From assembly GCA_947625465.1 (NCBI GenBank), contig CANQOK010000005.1:1-64000 (forward strand): a DNA stretch of 64,000 nt, read 5' to 3'. Shown here in pieces: positions 27,752 through 36,861 of the stretch. The translations under genes and the position numbers were made by a program. This DNA comes from an uncultured Lachnospiraceae bacterium (GTDB taxonomy: Bacteria > Bacillota > Clostridia > Lachnospirales > Lachnospiraceae). A model generated the notes under the pieces. It made no database searches. It was not told the origin of the DNA and saw only the letters and a program-made list of their open reading frames with translations. The first letter of the stretch is position 1, and the number at the start of each line of letters is the position of its first letter.

Positions 27752-30439
27752 CTACGATTCTTTCGGCAAAGAATCCTTTTTCAGCTGTTCCAGCACTTCC
27801 AGTCCCTCCGCATCCAGCGAATCCGCCAGTGTGGAGCGCTTTTGCAGATGATTCTGTTCGTAATTCTCCCGGCTCTCTTTTGCCGCGTTTTCAACCTCGG
27901 TTTCCAATTCCCGCGCGGACAGCCGCTTACATCCGGCGCCGATAATGATGATCTGTTCCAGACCGTCGGAGGTCGCTACCGTAATATCGTATTTTCCGCC
28001 GTTTTCATGCGCGAATTTTTCAATATAAGCATCGGCGGTTTCCGCCTCTTTGGTATAAACGATATGGATATTGTGGTAATCCAGCAGTTCCGTTCCATGC
28101 CCCTTGACTCTGTATGCGTCAAACACCAGAATCAGACTGCACTGCCGGATTCCCTGATAATTGCACAGAATATCAGCCAGTTTGTCCCTTGCGCTGTCGA
28201 TATTTTTCTCCGCCAGCTGCCGCAGACTCTCCCATGCGAAAATAATATTGTATCCGTCTATCAGCAGATAAGGTTTCTTTTTTTCCACGGGCCGGTATAC
28301 GCGTTTCTGTCCGCCCTGTTCTGGAGCCTTCTTTGGCACATTTCCCCGGCTGATGCCTTTATGCGGCGTAAACTCGGGTTTTCGGTTGGCATAAAAGGTT
28401 CGGTCTAAGATCGCATCGATCTCATCGGTTCCCAATGCCAGATCCAGCCGGCTTTCCAGCGGTCTGTTCCGGGCATTTTTCTGTTCTTCCGATGATTCCG
28501 GCTGTTTCAGAACCCCTTCCAGATGCATATACCGGGGCACGTCATACCACGGCACCTGAAAACCGGCGCCGTGCGCGCAGAAAACAGAGCCGGACGGGTT
28601 GTCCGAATCTTCGTCCGCATCATACCCCATCTCGGCAATGACCTGTTCCGAATTATGACAGGGCGCATAACCGGACAGCATACAGGTTAGCGTCCCTCTC
28701 CCTTTTGTGTAAGCCGTAACCTCCCGCTGATATCCGTTCATTTCACTGACCGGCGCGCTGCCGGTCAGAACAGACCGCTCGCCGTCGGATTCCCGCACTT
28801 CACAGGTCCCGCTCATCTTCTCGATATCGGTCATTGCCCTGCCCACGGAATCCGCAGGCAGTTCCAGACGGAAACTGTAATAAGGCTCCAACAGTACGGA
28901 ACGCGCCTGCCGCAGTCCCTGCCGGACCGCCCGATATGTCGCCTGCCGGAAATCTCCGCCTTCCGTATGCTTCTGATGCGCACGGCCCGAAATCAGTAAA
29001 ATACGCATATCCGTGACCGCAGAACCGGTCAGAACCCCTACGTGCTGTTTTTCTTCCAAATGCGTGAGGATCAGTCTCTGCCAGTTTTTTGCCAGTATAT
29101 CTTCGCTGCAGACCGTATCAAACTGCAGTCCGCTGCCCGGTTCTCCCGGTTCCATCAGCAGATGAACTTCCGCATAATGACGGAGCGGTTCAAAATGACC
29201 GACTCCCTCCACGGTATTCGCGATTGTCTCTTTATAAACAATGCTGCCGGTTCCAAACGAAACCTCCGCGCCGCACCGCTCCAGGATCAGGGTTTGCAGC
29301 ACTTCCAGCTGAACCTCTCCCATGACCTGCACAAAAATTTCCTTAGTGTCCGCCTGCCAGCGGATATGCAGACCGGGATCTTCTTCCTCCAGCAGACGCA
29401 GCTTCGGCAAAATGACAGCCGGATTTACCATCTCCGGCAAAAGAATCTGATAATTTAATACCGGCTCCAGGAGCGGCAGTACCGTATCGGTTTCCGCCCC
29501 CAGTCCCTGACCGGCAAAGGTTTCCGTCAGCCCGGTAACTGCGCAGATCTCACCGGCTGCCGCGGTTTTTGCGGTCTCATACTTTTCTCCGGAATACAGA
29601 CGGATCTGATTGATCTTCTCCTGCTTCTGTTCTCCTTCCCTCTCATAGGAAACCGTATCTCTAACCTGCAGACTGCCGCCGGTAATCTTGATATGCGTCA
29701 GCCTGCTGCCCTGTATATCCCGTGTGATCTTAAACACTCTGGCTGCAAAGCGGTCCGCATACTGCGGCGTTTTCGCGTAGCGTCTCAGTCCTTCCATAAA
29801 CTCCCGGACTCCGGTCAGTTTCAGAGCCGAGCCAAAATAGCACGGATAGAGCATCCGCTCCGCAATGAGCTGCCGAATCTCCTCGATCTCCAGCTTCCCC
29901 GTTTCCAGATATTCCATCATCAGTTCTTCTTTACAGACCGCCACATTCTCATAAAAATGCGCATCCTCTTCCGTAAAATCCACAATTCCGGAATCCAATT
30001 TATTCTGCAGCAGTTTTAACAGCGCGTTCCGATCCGTCCCGGGCTGATCCATTTTATTGACAAATAAAAATGTAGGAACCCGATATTTTTTCAACAGATA
30101 CCAGAGCGTTTCCGTATGGCCCTGAACCCCGTCCGCTCCGCTGACGATCAGAATCGCATAATCCAGTACCTGCAGCGTCCGTTCCATTTCTGTAGAAAAA
30201 TCCACATGCCCCGGCGTATCCAGAAGCGTAATCTTCAGATCTTCAAATTCCAGGATCGCCTGTTTGGAAAAGATCGTAATTCCTCTCTGTTTTTCCAGCG
30301 CATAAGTATCCAGAAAAGCGTCTCCGTTATCGACTCTTCCCCTCTTCCGAATGCTGCCGCTTTCAAACAACATACTCTCTGATAATGTGGTTTTCCCCGC
30401 GTCTACATGAGCCAGAACGCCTACTGTCAGCTGCACCAT
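27752..30439 (-). CDS. Tet(M)-like translational GTPase fused to a C-terminal NYN (YacP-type) RNase domain
   Basis: 895 residues. Residues 1-~650 are an EF-G/ribosomal-protection-type GTPase: G1 AHVDAGKT (10-17), RGITIF, G3 DTPGHVDF, G4 NKMDQ, then the domain II-V region typical of Tet(M)/Tet(O). A ~60-residue linker is followed by a NYN/PIN-like domain from ~721: YLLIDGYNIIFAW, LILVFDAY, ADAYIEKFA and VATSDGLEQ, with the acidic residues needed for metal binding. The YacP/Rae1 group, which it resembles, cleaves mRNA on the ribosome. The combination suggests a factor that binds the ribosomal A site and cuts RNA there. I recall such fusions being common in clostridial genomes. It need not confer tetracycline resistance. 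Confidence 0.85.
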   Translation of the reverse strand: MVQLTVGVLAHVDAGKTTLSESMLFESGSIRKRGRVDNGDAFLDTYALEKQRGITIFSKQAILEFEDLKITLLDTPGHVDFSTEMERTLQVLDYAILIVSGADGVQGHTETLWYLLKKYRVPTFLFVNKMDQPGTDRNALLKLLQNKLDSGIVDFTEEDAHFYENVAVCKEELMMEYLETGKLEIEEIRQLIAERMLYPCYFGSALKLTGVREFMEGLRRYAKTPQYADRFAARVFKITRDIQGSRLTHIKITGGSLQVRDTVSYEREGEQKQEKINQIRLYSGEKYETAKTAAAGEICAVTGLTETFAGQGLGAETDTVLPLLEPVLNYQILLPEMVNPAVILPKLRLLEEEDPGLHIRWQADTKEIFVQVMGEVQLEVLQTLILERCGAEVSFGTGSIVYKETIANTVEGVGHFEPLRHYAEVHLLMEPGEPGSGLQFDTVCSEDILAKNWQRLILTHLEEKQHVGVLTGSAVTDMRILLISGRAHQKHTEGGDFRQATYRAVRQGLRQARSVLLEPYYSFRLELPADSVGRAMTDIEKMSGTCEVRESDGERSVLTGSAPVSEMNGYQREVTAYTKGRGTLTCMLSGYAPCHNSEQVIAEMGYDADEDSDNPSGSVFCAHGAGFQVPWYDVPRYMHLEGVLKQPESSEEQKNARNRPLESRLDLALGTDEIDAILDRTFYANRKPEFTPHKGISRGNVPKKAPEQGGQKRVYRPVEKKKPYLLIDGYNIIFAWESLRQLAEKNIDSARDKLADILCNYQGIRQCSLILVFDAYRVKGHGTELLDYHNIHIVYTKEAETADAYIEKFAHENGGKYDITVATSDGLEQIIIIGAGCKRLSARELETEVENAAKESRENYEQNHLQKRSTLADSLDAEGLEVLEQLKKDSLPKES

Positions 30440-30502
30440 AGATTCACCCGACTCCCGGTTTCATTACTTGCGCAATTTTGTTTCTTTTAAACCCGCACAG
30501 CC

Positions 30503-30531
30503 ATTTTACCAGATTTTTCGTCATTATTCAA
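30503..30531 (-). promoter_or_regulatory. Sigma-A promoter of the GTPase-NYN/hflX/thyA operon
   Basis: Minus strand: TTGAAT (30531-30526), 17-base spacer, TAAAAT (30508-30503). It falls in the 108-base gap after the subtilase gene, about 65 bases before the ATG at 30439. Confidence 0.6.
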
Positions 30532-30547
30532 TAGGACTTCAAAAAAG

Positions 30548-32308
30548 CTACGGCAGGCTGTCCGCGAGGCACAGAGCACCCCAGCCGGTTCTGGGAGAAG
30601 GCACCGGCTCTCCTAAAAGCGGTCTTGCTCCCCGCAGCAGATATGCCTTTACTTTTTCTCCATACAGATACGGATCATTTCCCAGCACGATTCCCCACTC
30701 CATCAACAGCGCCGCGCTGCCTGTCACAAACGGAGTCGCCATAGAGGTGCCGGTTCTGTTTTCCACTCCCCCGCCCACAGCCGCGGAAGAAATATTAACG
30801 CCCGGCGCCACCAGATCCGGTTTGATCCGGTTTCCCAGCCGGGTATAGCCCCGTCCGGAAAAATTGGCGTAGGCATTGGTCGTGTCATCATAGGCACCTA
30901 CCGAAATTACATTTTCCGTTGCAGCCGGGATCGTCAGCGTAGTATCCGGCTCCGGGTTGATAAATCCGGTCCGGTTGATCAGGGAAACCCCTGCCGGCAG
31001 CCACAGATCCACCTGTCCGTTTACAATATCCTGCGCGCTCAGCCGGATTTTCCAGATACCGGGCGCAATATAATTCTGCCTGGGAATCAGATCCAGAAAA
31101 ATTTCCTGCGCGATACTGTAAGGTTTTGGCGTTCCGTAATATGCCAGTATGACTGTGCTGTTTCCTTCCGTCACATACCGAACTGTTTCCGCCAGCTCTG
31201 TCAGCGGCCCGATCTGCTCTCCCGACGGTGTTTCGATCGTGATCTGAAACCGATCCACATACTGTTTCCAAAGCTGGATATTGAAAGACGGCGTATAGGC
31301 GGCCACGTTCAGTTCGATTTCCCGGTAGCGGTCTGCGCCTCCCCGTCCCTGCGGCAGAAACGTTCTGGCATGGCCGCCCGCGATTCCTTCATTTCCCATT
31401 CCCACCGCGATCACGCTTCTGCCGATATTGGAAATTCCGTCCATAAATGTGGAGAGCAGCGATTCTCCGTCATGGGATCCATAGGTATTTCCAAAACTCA
31501 GATTGACCGCGATGGGCCGGTTGTAAGCCGCTCCCCGCTTTGCTACATAATCAAGCGCCTGCATCAGTTCACTGGTCCGGGGAAAAGAATCCGTTCCGGG
31601 GGTGCCCAGTTTTACGATGATCAGATCGCTTTTCGCGGCAATCCCCAGCGTTTCGTTTCTGTTTTCGGCAAAATTTCCGGCGGCGATTCCTGCTACATGG
31701 GTTCCGTGTCCCGATAAATCTCTGCTTGGCACCACGGCCAGCTGCCGCTCTCTGCTCTCCGCCTGCAGGGCGCGGTTGATCTCCTCCGCGGTATACACAC
31801 TTCCCAGCGCATAGCCTTCCGGCGGATTTCCCGGAATGGTCTGATCCCAAAGTTCCAAAATCCGGGTAGTTCCGTCGGCATTGCGAAAAGCGGGGTGCGC
31901 GTAATCGATTCCAGAATCGATCACAGCCACGATCACCCCGCTTCCATATAGATTTAATTGTCCCGGCAGCAGCGGATTCTGCACCGGGTTAATACAGGAC
32001 GCACGTTTTCCCTCCTGCAGTGCAAAATACAGACGCTTCGGTTTTTCAATAAATACGATCTGCTCTGTTTGGGCCAGCCCATCTATCAGACGTTCCGGAA
32101 CCGTCAGAATGGCGTATCCGCCGGACAACAGCACGACGTCGATCCCCTGTTCCCTGAGAAAATCAATCGAGCCAACATACTGGACGATCAGATCCCATTT
32201 GCGTTCCGCCGCGTCATACCCCACCTGCAGGATGTCGGAGCGTTCCCGTTCCGCCTCCGGCGTTTCCAACGCCATATTCAACACGTTTTCTATCTTTTCA
32301 CTGTTCAT
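30548..32308 (-). CDS. S8-family subtilisin-like protease, Csp-like
   Basis: 586 residues, with no signal peptide. An N-terminal ~100-residue segment looks like a prodomain. The catalytic triad is complete: Asp131 (AVIDSGID), His201 (GHGTHVAG) and Ser522 (TGTSMATP). The stretch between His and Ser is ~320 residues against ~157 in subtilisin. The extra ~160 residues (around 340-470) are beta-rich, like the jelly-roll inserted in clostridial germination proteases (CspA/B/C). A role in spore germination, processing a cortex hydrolase, is inferred from this architecture and the sporulating background. The ATG follows GGCGGAAAAA. A TATAAT at 32343-32338 lacks a clear -35. A housekeeping or degradative role remains possible. 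Confidence 0.75.
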   Translation of the reverse strand: MNSEKIENVLNMALETPEAERERSDILQVGYDAAERKWDLIVQYVGSIDFLREQGIDVVLLSGGYAILTVPERLIDGLAQTEQIVFIEKPKRLYFALQEGKRASCINPVQNPLLPGQLNLYGSGVIVAVIDSGIDYAHPAFRNADGTTRILELWDQTIPGNPPEGYALGSVYTAEEINRALQAESRERQLAVVPSRDLSGHGTHVAGIAAGNFAENRNETLGIAAKSDLIIVKLGTPGTDSFPRTSELMQALDYVAKRGAAYNRPIAVNLSFGNTYGSHDGESLLSTFMDGISNIGRSVIAVGMGNEGIAGGHARTFLPQGRGGADRYREIELNVAAYTPSFNIQLWKQYVDRFQITIETPSGEQIGPLTELAETVRYVTEGNSTVILAYYGTPKPYSIAQEIFLDLIPRQNYIAPGIWKIRLSAQDIVNGQVDLWLPAGVSLINRTGFINPEPDTTLTIPAATENVISVGAYDDTTNAYANFSGRGYTRLGNRIKPDLVAPGVNISSAAVGGGVENRTGTSMATPFVTGSAALLMEWGIVLGNDPYLYGEKVKAYLLRGARPLLGEPVPSPRTGWGALCLADSLP

Positions 32309-32374
32309 TTTTTCCGCCTGTCATGTTCTTTTTAATCATTATAAGAAGAACGGGCCGAAAAAATACCTTACAGA

Positions 32375-33529
32375 TCACTCCGCGGACAGACGCCGATAGC
32401 GGAATTTTCCGATCAGCAGAGCCAGCATACCTGCCACGACGGCAAAAGCCGTTTCGATCAGCAGAAACACCAAAACATTTTCGGAGCGGAACGGTTCGTT
32501 TCCGGACAGCATATTGTTGATCCGGACATACCAGTATGCCGGCAGGAATCTGGCTACGGCAAGCACGCCGCTTCCCAGCAGGGACTGTTCTACAAAGATA
32601 CCGCAGAAGAAACTCATTCCCAGGCCGATCACCTGCGTGATCAGATTGATCGTATTCTCACCGGGAGAAAAACAGGAGAACAGAATCGCCCAGGACGCCG
32701 AAACCAGGGTAAAAACAAAACTGTTTAATGCAGCTATCCACGCTTTCCCCACGTAAAGTCCTCCGTACAGGATCATACCGACGCCCATAAATAACAGCCA
32801 GATCCCGATGATAAAGAGCACGCTTCCCGCCGAGTTCCAAAGCAGATAGGACGCGGGACGGATTCCGGAGCAGTCCGTCCGAAACCGGATATCATTACGG
32901 TTCATGGTAAGCAGGACCGGGCACAGCGTATTGAACAAAACGGATATCAGGATATACGGAAGATACTGAAAAAAGAAGAAAAGAACCGTAGGGTATTCCG
33001 TATCCGCCTCAAAATCGGCATAGGTCACATCCGCCTGCACGGAAAGCGCGGTTTCCGCTTTTTGCACGGCTTCCGGCAGCAGACAGCCTTCCGCCAGATA
33101 CGCGCTGACAGAAGCGACATATTGATCGAGCAGCTGCTCCGTCAGGATATCGGCATATCCCGCATGCATTGTATACCGTTCAAACAGATTTTCTGTATTT
33201 CCCGCCGCCAGTTGTTTTGCATATCCGGACTTGATCAGGAGAATACAGTTGACGCGTTCATAATAAAGCGCGTCCAGCAGGATGTCTTCATCCTGTTCCA
33301 GATCGACAAGCTCATGCTGTTTGCCGATATAGCTCACCAGGGACCGGCTTTCAGCGGAATCGTCCTGATCGAAAATACAGAATATCAGTTCTGTCTGTTC
33401 AAAGACCGTCTTATCCTCTTGACCTGAAAACGCGAACACAAGGGAAATCGACAAAAATATAATAATATAGATCAGGGAGGATGGAATTGATTTTTTCAGG
33501 ACTTTAAAAAACGCCTTAAATATCTGCAT
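32375..33529 (-). CDS. ABC-2 type transporter permease (second subunit)
   Basis: 384 residues. One N-terminal membrane helix (SSLIYIIIFLSISLVFAF), then a ~150-residue extracytoplasmic domain with LIFCIFDQDDSAESRSLV, then five to six C-terminal helices: the layout of ABC2_membrane_3/YhgE-like exporters. It overlaps the first permease by 14 bases, so the two are probably made in equal amounts and form a heterodimer driven by the ATPase upstream. The substrate is unknown; a drug, peptide or lipid is typical. Confidence 0.83.
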   Translation of the reverse strand: MQIFKAFFKVLKKSIPSSLIYIIIFLSISLVFAFSGQEDKTVFEQTELIFCIFDQDDSAESRSLVSYIGKQHELVDLEQDEDILLDALYYERVNCILLIKSGYAKQLAAGNTENLFERYTMHAGYADILTEQLLDQYVASVSAYLAEGCLLPEAVQKAETALSVQADVTYADFEADTEYPTVLFFFFQYLPYILISVLFNTLCPVLLTMNRNDIRFRTDCSGIRPASYLLWNSAGSVLFIIGIWLLFMGVGMILYGGLYVGKAWIAALNSFVFTLVSASWAILFSCFSPGENTINLITQVIGLGMSFFCGIFVEQSLLGSGVLAVARFLPAYWYVRINNMLSGNEPFRSENVLVFLLIETAFAVVAGMLALLIGKFRYRRLSAE

Positions 33530-34646
33530 ATTGTTTCCTCCTCGTCATGATAATACCCAAAATACAAAAGAGCAGCGAGATCAGGAGCATTGCCGCCAGC
33601 TTTTCGCCAAACCGCCGGTAATCACTGTACAGGTTCAGACAGTAAATACTGTCTGAAATGACGGCGGCAGGATTGATCTCGTTTAACCACGGGACAAACC
33701 GGGCAACGAGCGCTTTCATATTGCCCACCATCAGCCCGCTGAAGAAACAGAACAGCAAAACAACCGCATTGCAGATCCCGGTTCGGACTCTTTGCCCTGC
33801 TGTTCCGATGGAGCCCACGAAAAAGCCGATGGAAACTCCGGTCATACCGCCCAGGCAGGCCGCCAGATAAACGAGCGGCAGCCGGTTTCCGAGATCGATC
33901 TTTAATACAAAAACCAAAAACGTAACGCAGACCGCCATACAGAGAAACTGCAGCAGGACTGCGCCGGTCAGATCGGCGGCAAGGCTGACCGCTTTTGAGA
34001 TCGGAGAACAGCTTTTCCTGGCGCCAAGCGCAGAGAGATTAGCCTGGTTATTGAAACAGATCTGCATACCTAACAGACTGCCGTACAAAGCCGTCATGGC
34101 GATCAGATTATAAAAATACTGCGTAAAGTTATTGGTGTTTCCCGTAGTCACGGAAACAGACGCAACCGAATGGCAGTCTTTGGATAACGCGGCGGCTGCC
34201 GCCTCCATTTTCTCGGGATGCGTAAGCGCCGCGTCGGTAAGAATGGTTTCCCGCAGCGTATACGTTTCCACAAATTTTTTCAGCATGGTCTCTTCCAGCC
34301 CGTCTTCCGCCACGGTCAGGCGCAGTTTGTCATTTACATAGAGGATTCCTTCTACCGTGTTGTTTTTTAACCGCTCCAGCGCCGTCGCTTCATCCAGATC
34401 CACAGGATCCAGAAACTGCTCCTCTAATCCTTTCATCGATTCCAAAACGGAACGGAAGACCGGATTATCCTTTTCCTCCACGACAGCCACCGGAATCGGC
34501 CCGGTCTGTGTCAGATTTCCGTAAATCTCACCGAATGCGATCCGGAAGAAACACCCCAGCGCGATCGGGAAAAGCAGGAGCCAGAAAATAAGATTTTTGG
34601 TCTTTAGCTGCGATAAGATAAAATATTTCAGATCATGAAAGAACAT
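33516..34646 (-). CDS. ABC-2 type transporter permease (first subunit)
   Basis: About 376 residues with the same layout as its neighbour: an N-terminal helix (LIFWLLLFPIALGCFF), a large outside domain (TGPIPVAVVEEKDNPVFRS), and a block of six C-terminal helices. The start at 34646 has AAAGGGGATTCAC upstream and overlaps the ATPase gene by 14 bases. A longer form from 34703 would lie mostly inside the ATPase gene and lacks a ribosome site. Confidence 0.83.
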   Translation of the reverse strand: MFFHDLKYFILSQLKTKNLIFWLLLFPIALGCFFRIAFGEIYGNLTQTGPIPVAVVEEKDNPVFRSVLESMKGLEEQFLDPVDLDEATALERLKNNTVEGILYVNDKLRLTVAEDGLEETMLKKFVETYTLRETILTDAALTHPEKMEAAAAALSKDCHSVASVSVTTGNTNNFTQYFYNLIAMTALYGSLLGMQICFNNQANLSALGARKSCSPISKAVSLAADLTGAVLLQFLCMAVCVTFLVFVLKIDLGNRLPLVYLAACLGGMTGVSIGFFVGSIGTAGQRVRTGICNAVVLLFCFFSGLMVGNMKALVARFVPWLNEINPAAVISDSIYCLNLYSDYRRFGEKLAAMLLISLLFCILGIIMTRRKQYADI

Positions 34647-35601
34647 GTGAATCCCCTTTCCTGTCCCGGAGCTCCTTCCCGGTAATCTCCAGAAACACAT
34701 CATTTAACGTAGGAAGTTCTGAGTACACCCGTCCGACCCGGATCTCATGCGTTCGGAAAACATCTAATACCCGGATCAGGTTATGCGTTCCGCCGGAGCA
34801 GAAAACGGTCAGCCGTTCACCGTCATATTCTGTCCGGTATACATGTGGAAGCTGTATGATCTCATTCCGGACGGCTTCGGACAGTCCCAATACTTCCACC
34901 GTAATCGTTTCCGTATTCTTGATCATCCGCTTTAATTCATCTTTCGTTCCTTCCGCGATCTTCTTTCCTTTATCCATAATGGCGATCCTGGTACAGATCT
35001 GTTCTACTTCTTCCATGTAATGCGACGTATAGACAATGGTCGCGCCCATTCGGTTCAGTTTCTGAATCCCCTCCAGGATTTTATTTCTGCTCTGCGGATC
35101 CACGGCGATCGTAGGCTCATCCAGAATGATCAGCCTGGGCTTATGCGCGATCCCGCAGGCAATGTTCAGCCTGCGCAGCAGACCGCCGGACAGCTTTTTC
35201 GGATAGAATTTCAAAAATTCTCCCAGCCCCGTAAATTCCACCGCTTCCATCACACAGCGTTTCCGCTCTGCTTTGTCGGTGATATAAAGTCCGCAAAAGT
35301 AATCAATATTTTCATAAACGGTCAGTTCATTGAATACCGCCACATCCTGCATGATGATTCCGATCTGTTTTTTGATGTCATAACTGACCGGCGTCATTTT
35401 CTGTCCGAAAATCTCTATGTTTCCCTTGTCAAACGCAAGCAGGGAAAGCATACAGTTTATCGTTGTGGTTTTTCCGGAACCGTTCGGCCCCAGCAGCCCG
35501 AAAATCTCCCCTTCCCGGATCGCAAGGCTGAAATGATCCAGAGCGATCAGATCCCCGTACCGTTTTACCAGATTTTCTATTTTTATCACTGTATTCTCCA
35601 T
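34633..35601 (-). CDS. ABC transporter ATP-binding protein
   Basis: 322 residues. Walker A GPNGSGKTT (~40-48), Q-loop near IGIIMQDVAVF, signature LSGGLLRRL, Walker B LIILDEPT and the H-loop in YTSHYMEE. The C-terminal ~100 residues form the extension common to drug-exporter (DrrA/NatA-type) ATPases. GGAGTAGGACG precedes the ATG. It is the first gene of a three-gene exporter operon, divergent from a LuxR-type two-component system that is a likely regulator. A TAAAAT at 35637-35632 could be its -10 box, without a good -35, as expected for an activated promoter. Confidence 0.9.
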   Translation of the reverse strand: MENTVIKIENLVKRYGDLIALDHFSLAIREGEIFGLLGPNGSGKTTTINCMLSLLAFDKGNIEIFGQKMTPVSYDIKKQIGIIMQDVAVFNELTVYENIDYFCGLYITDKAERKRCVMEAVEFTGLGEFLKFYPKKLSGGLLRRLNIACGIAHKPRLIILDEPTIAVDPQSRNKILEGIQKLNRMGATIVYTSHYMEEVEQICTRIAIMDKGKKIAEGTKDELKRMIKNTETITVEVLGLSEAVRNEIIQLPHVYRTEYDGERLTVFCSGGTHNLIRVLDVFRTHEIRVGRVYSELPTLNDVFLEITGKELRDRKGDSHVLS

Positions 35602-35643
35602 CGTCCTACTCCAATCTGTATCTTTTTGTTTATTTTACCACAT

Positions 35644-35696
35644 CCCGGGCCCGGATAAAAAGTGTCGGGAAGCAACTTTTGCCATGACATTTGTCA
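35644..35696. promoter_or_regulatory. Two inverted repeats between the divergent ABC operon and two-component genes
   Basis: CCGGGCCCGG (35644-35653) is a perfect 10-base palindrome. TGACA-TT-TGTCA (35685-35696) is a second, gapped palindrome, about 65 bases upstream of the presumed ABC start site. Either could be the site for the LuxR-type regulator encoded alongside. No experimental link is known to me. Confidence 0.45.
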
Positions 35697-35723
35697 CTTT
35701 TTTGTTTCGTTGTAAAACCTGGC

Positions 35724-35752
35724 TTGCATTTTAAGATTTAATCTGATATTCT
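35724..35752 (+). promoter_or_regulatory. Sigma-A-type promoter of the histidine kinase gene
   Basis: TTGCAT (35724-35729), 17-base spacer, TATTCT (35747-35752), about 35 bases before the TTG start codon. Confidence 0.5.
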
Positions 35753-35787
35753 CATTTTAAGTCAAATAAAAAGGCGGTGAATCGTTA

Positions 35788-36861
35788 TTGAACAGACTGT
35801 TTGACAAACTGGCAATCCTGGTCTTATGCCTGATCGCCTTCAGTATGGACGCAGGCTTTATCGGCCCGGTCGCAGCCCTGATGCTCTCTGCTATCGCTTC
35901 TCTGACCGTTCAGCTTTTTACGGGAAAACCGCCTGCTTTTTGCGTGATCCTTTTGTGGGCCTGCCTGTGCGGGATCCTGCCTGTTTTTTTCTGCGCGCTT
36001 CCCCTGATGCTTTATGACGCCCTCTGGGAAAAACGATGGTGGCTGGCGCTTCCGTCCCTTACCGTTCTGCTTAGGCCTGCGGAACTGTCCGTTTTTCAGT
36101 TTATGCTTATATTTGCGGGCGCACTCATTTCCGTTATCATCTATCTGCGGGTTTCCAAACTGGAAGAAACGGTTGCCAATCTCACCGCGCTCCGGGACGA
36201 GATCGCCGAAAAAAATATTTTTCTTGCACGGCAGAATATCCGGCTTGCGGAGGCGCAGGACAATGAAATCCACCTTGCGGAGCTGCAGGAGCGGAACCGG
36301 ATCGCCCGGGAGATCCACGACAATGTAGGGCATACGCTGACCCGTTCCCTGCTGCAGTCCGGCGCTTTGCTCGTGCTGAACAGGGACGCGGCGTTAAAGG
36401 AGCCGCTGGAAAACCTGAAGCATACGCTGGATGACGCCATGACGGAAATCCGTAAAAGCGTTCACGATCTGCATGAGGATTCCATTGATCTGCAGTCAGT
36501 GATCGCAGAGTGTATCAATGCGGTAGACAGCCGCTTTCAGGTATCGTTTGACTATGACGTGGAGGGCCCGGTTCCGGGAAAGATCAAGCTGTGCATCGCG
36601 GGGATCGTAAAAGAAGGACTTTCCAATGCGGTAAAACACTCCGCCGGCGACCGAATTACGGTCACCGTTAGGGAACATCCCGGATTTTATCAGCTTTTGC
36701 TCATGGATAACGGCGTCTGTACCGGGAGCATGGGAAACGGAATCGGATTAAAAAATATGGAGGAGCGAGCAGACAGCGTAGGCGGAAGACTTTCCGTTAC
36801 CCCTTCCGAAAACGGGTTCCGCGTTTTTCTGTCTGTTCCGAAAGAACAATGCAGATCATAA
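35788..36861 (+). CDS. Sensor histidine kinase (HisKA_3, NarL-associated type)
   Basis: 357 residues. The N-terminal ~120 residues hold four to five membrane helices with almost no outside loop, typical of membrane-sensing kinases. A coiled coil (~122-165) follows, then the phospho-acceptor helix RIAREIHDNVGHTL with His177, and an HATPase_c domain with KEGLSNAVKHSAG and GNGIGLKNMEERA. The start codon is TTG, with AAGGCGGTGA 8 bases upstream. It overlaps the regulator gene by 13 bases. By context it should control the divergent ABC exporter. Confidence 0.88.
   Translation: MNRLFDKLAILVLCLIAFSMDAGFIGPVAALMLSAIASLTVQLFTGKPPAFCVILLWACLCGILPVFFCALPLMLYDALWEKRWWLALPSLTVLLRPAELSVFQFMLIFAGALISVIIYLRVSKLEETVANLTALRDEIAEKNIFLARQNIRLAEAQDNEIHLAELQERNRIAREIHDNVGHTLTRSLLQSGALLVLNRDAALKEPLENLKHTLDDAMTEIRKSVHDLHEDSIDLQSVIAECINAVDSRFQVSFDYDVEGPVPGKIKLCIAGIVKEGLSNAVKHSAGDRITVTVREHPGFYQLLLMDNGVCTGSMGNGIGLKNMEERADSVGGRLSVTPSENGFRVFLSVPKEQCRS

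Noticed and set aside
27842..28408. Plus-strand frame of 188 codons opposite the NYN end of the GTPase fusion
   Set aside because: Antisense to conserved NYN motifs, with no recognisable domain or start signal.
27752..30439. Acquired tetracycline-resistance determinant
   Set aside because: No mobile element, leader peptide or transfer gene is near; the gene is the head of a housekeeping operon and carries a NYN domain absent from classical tet(M).
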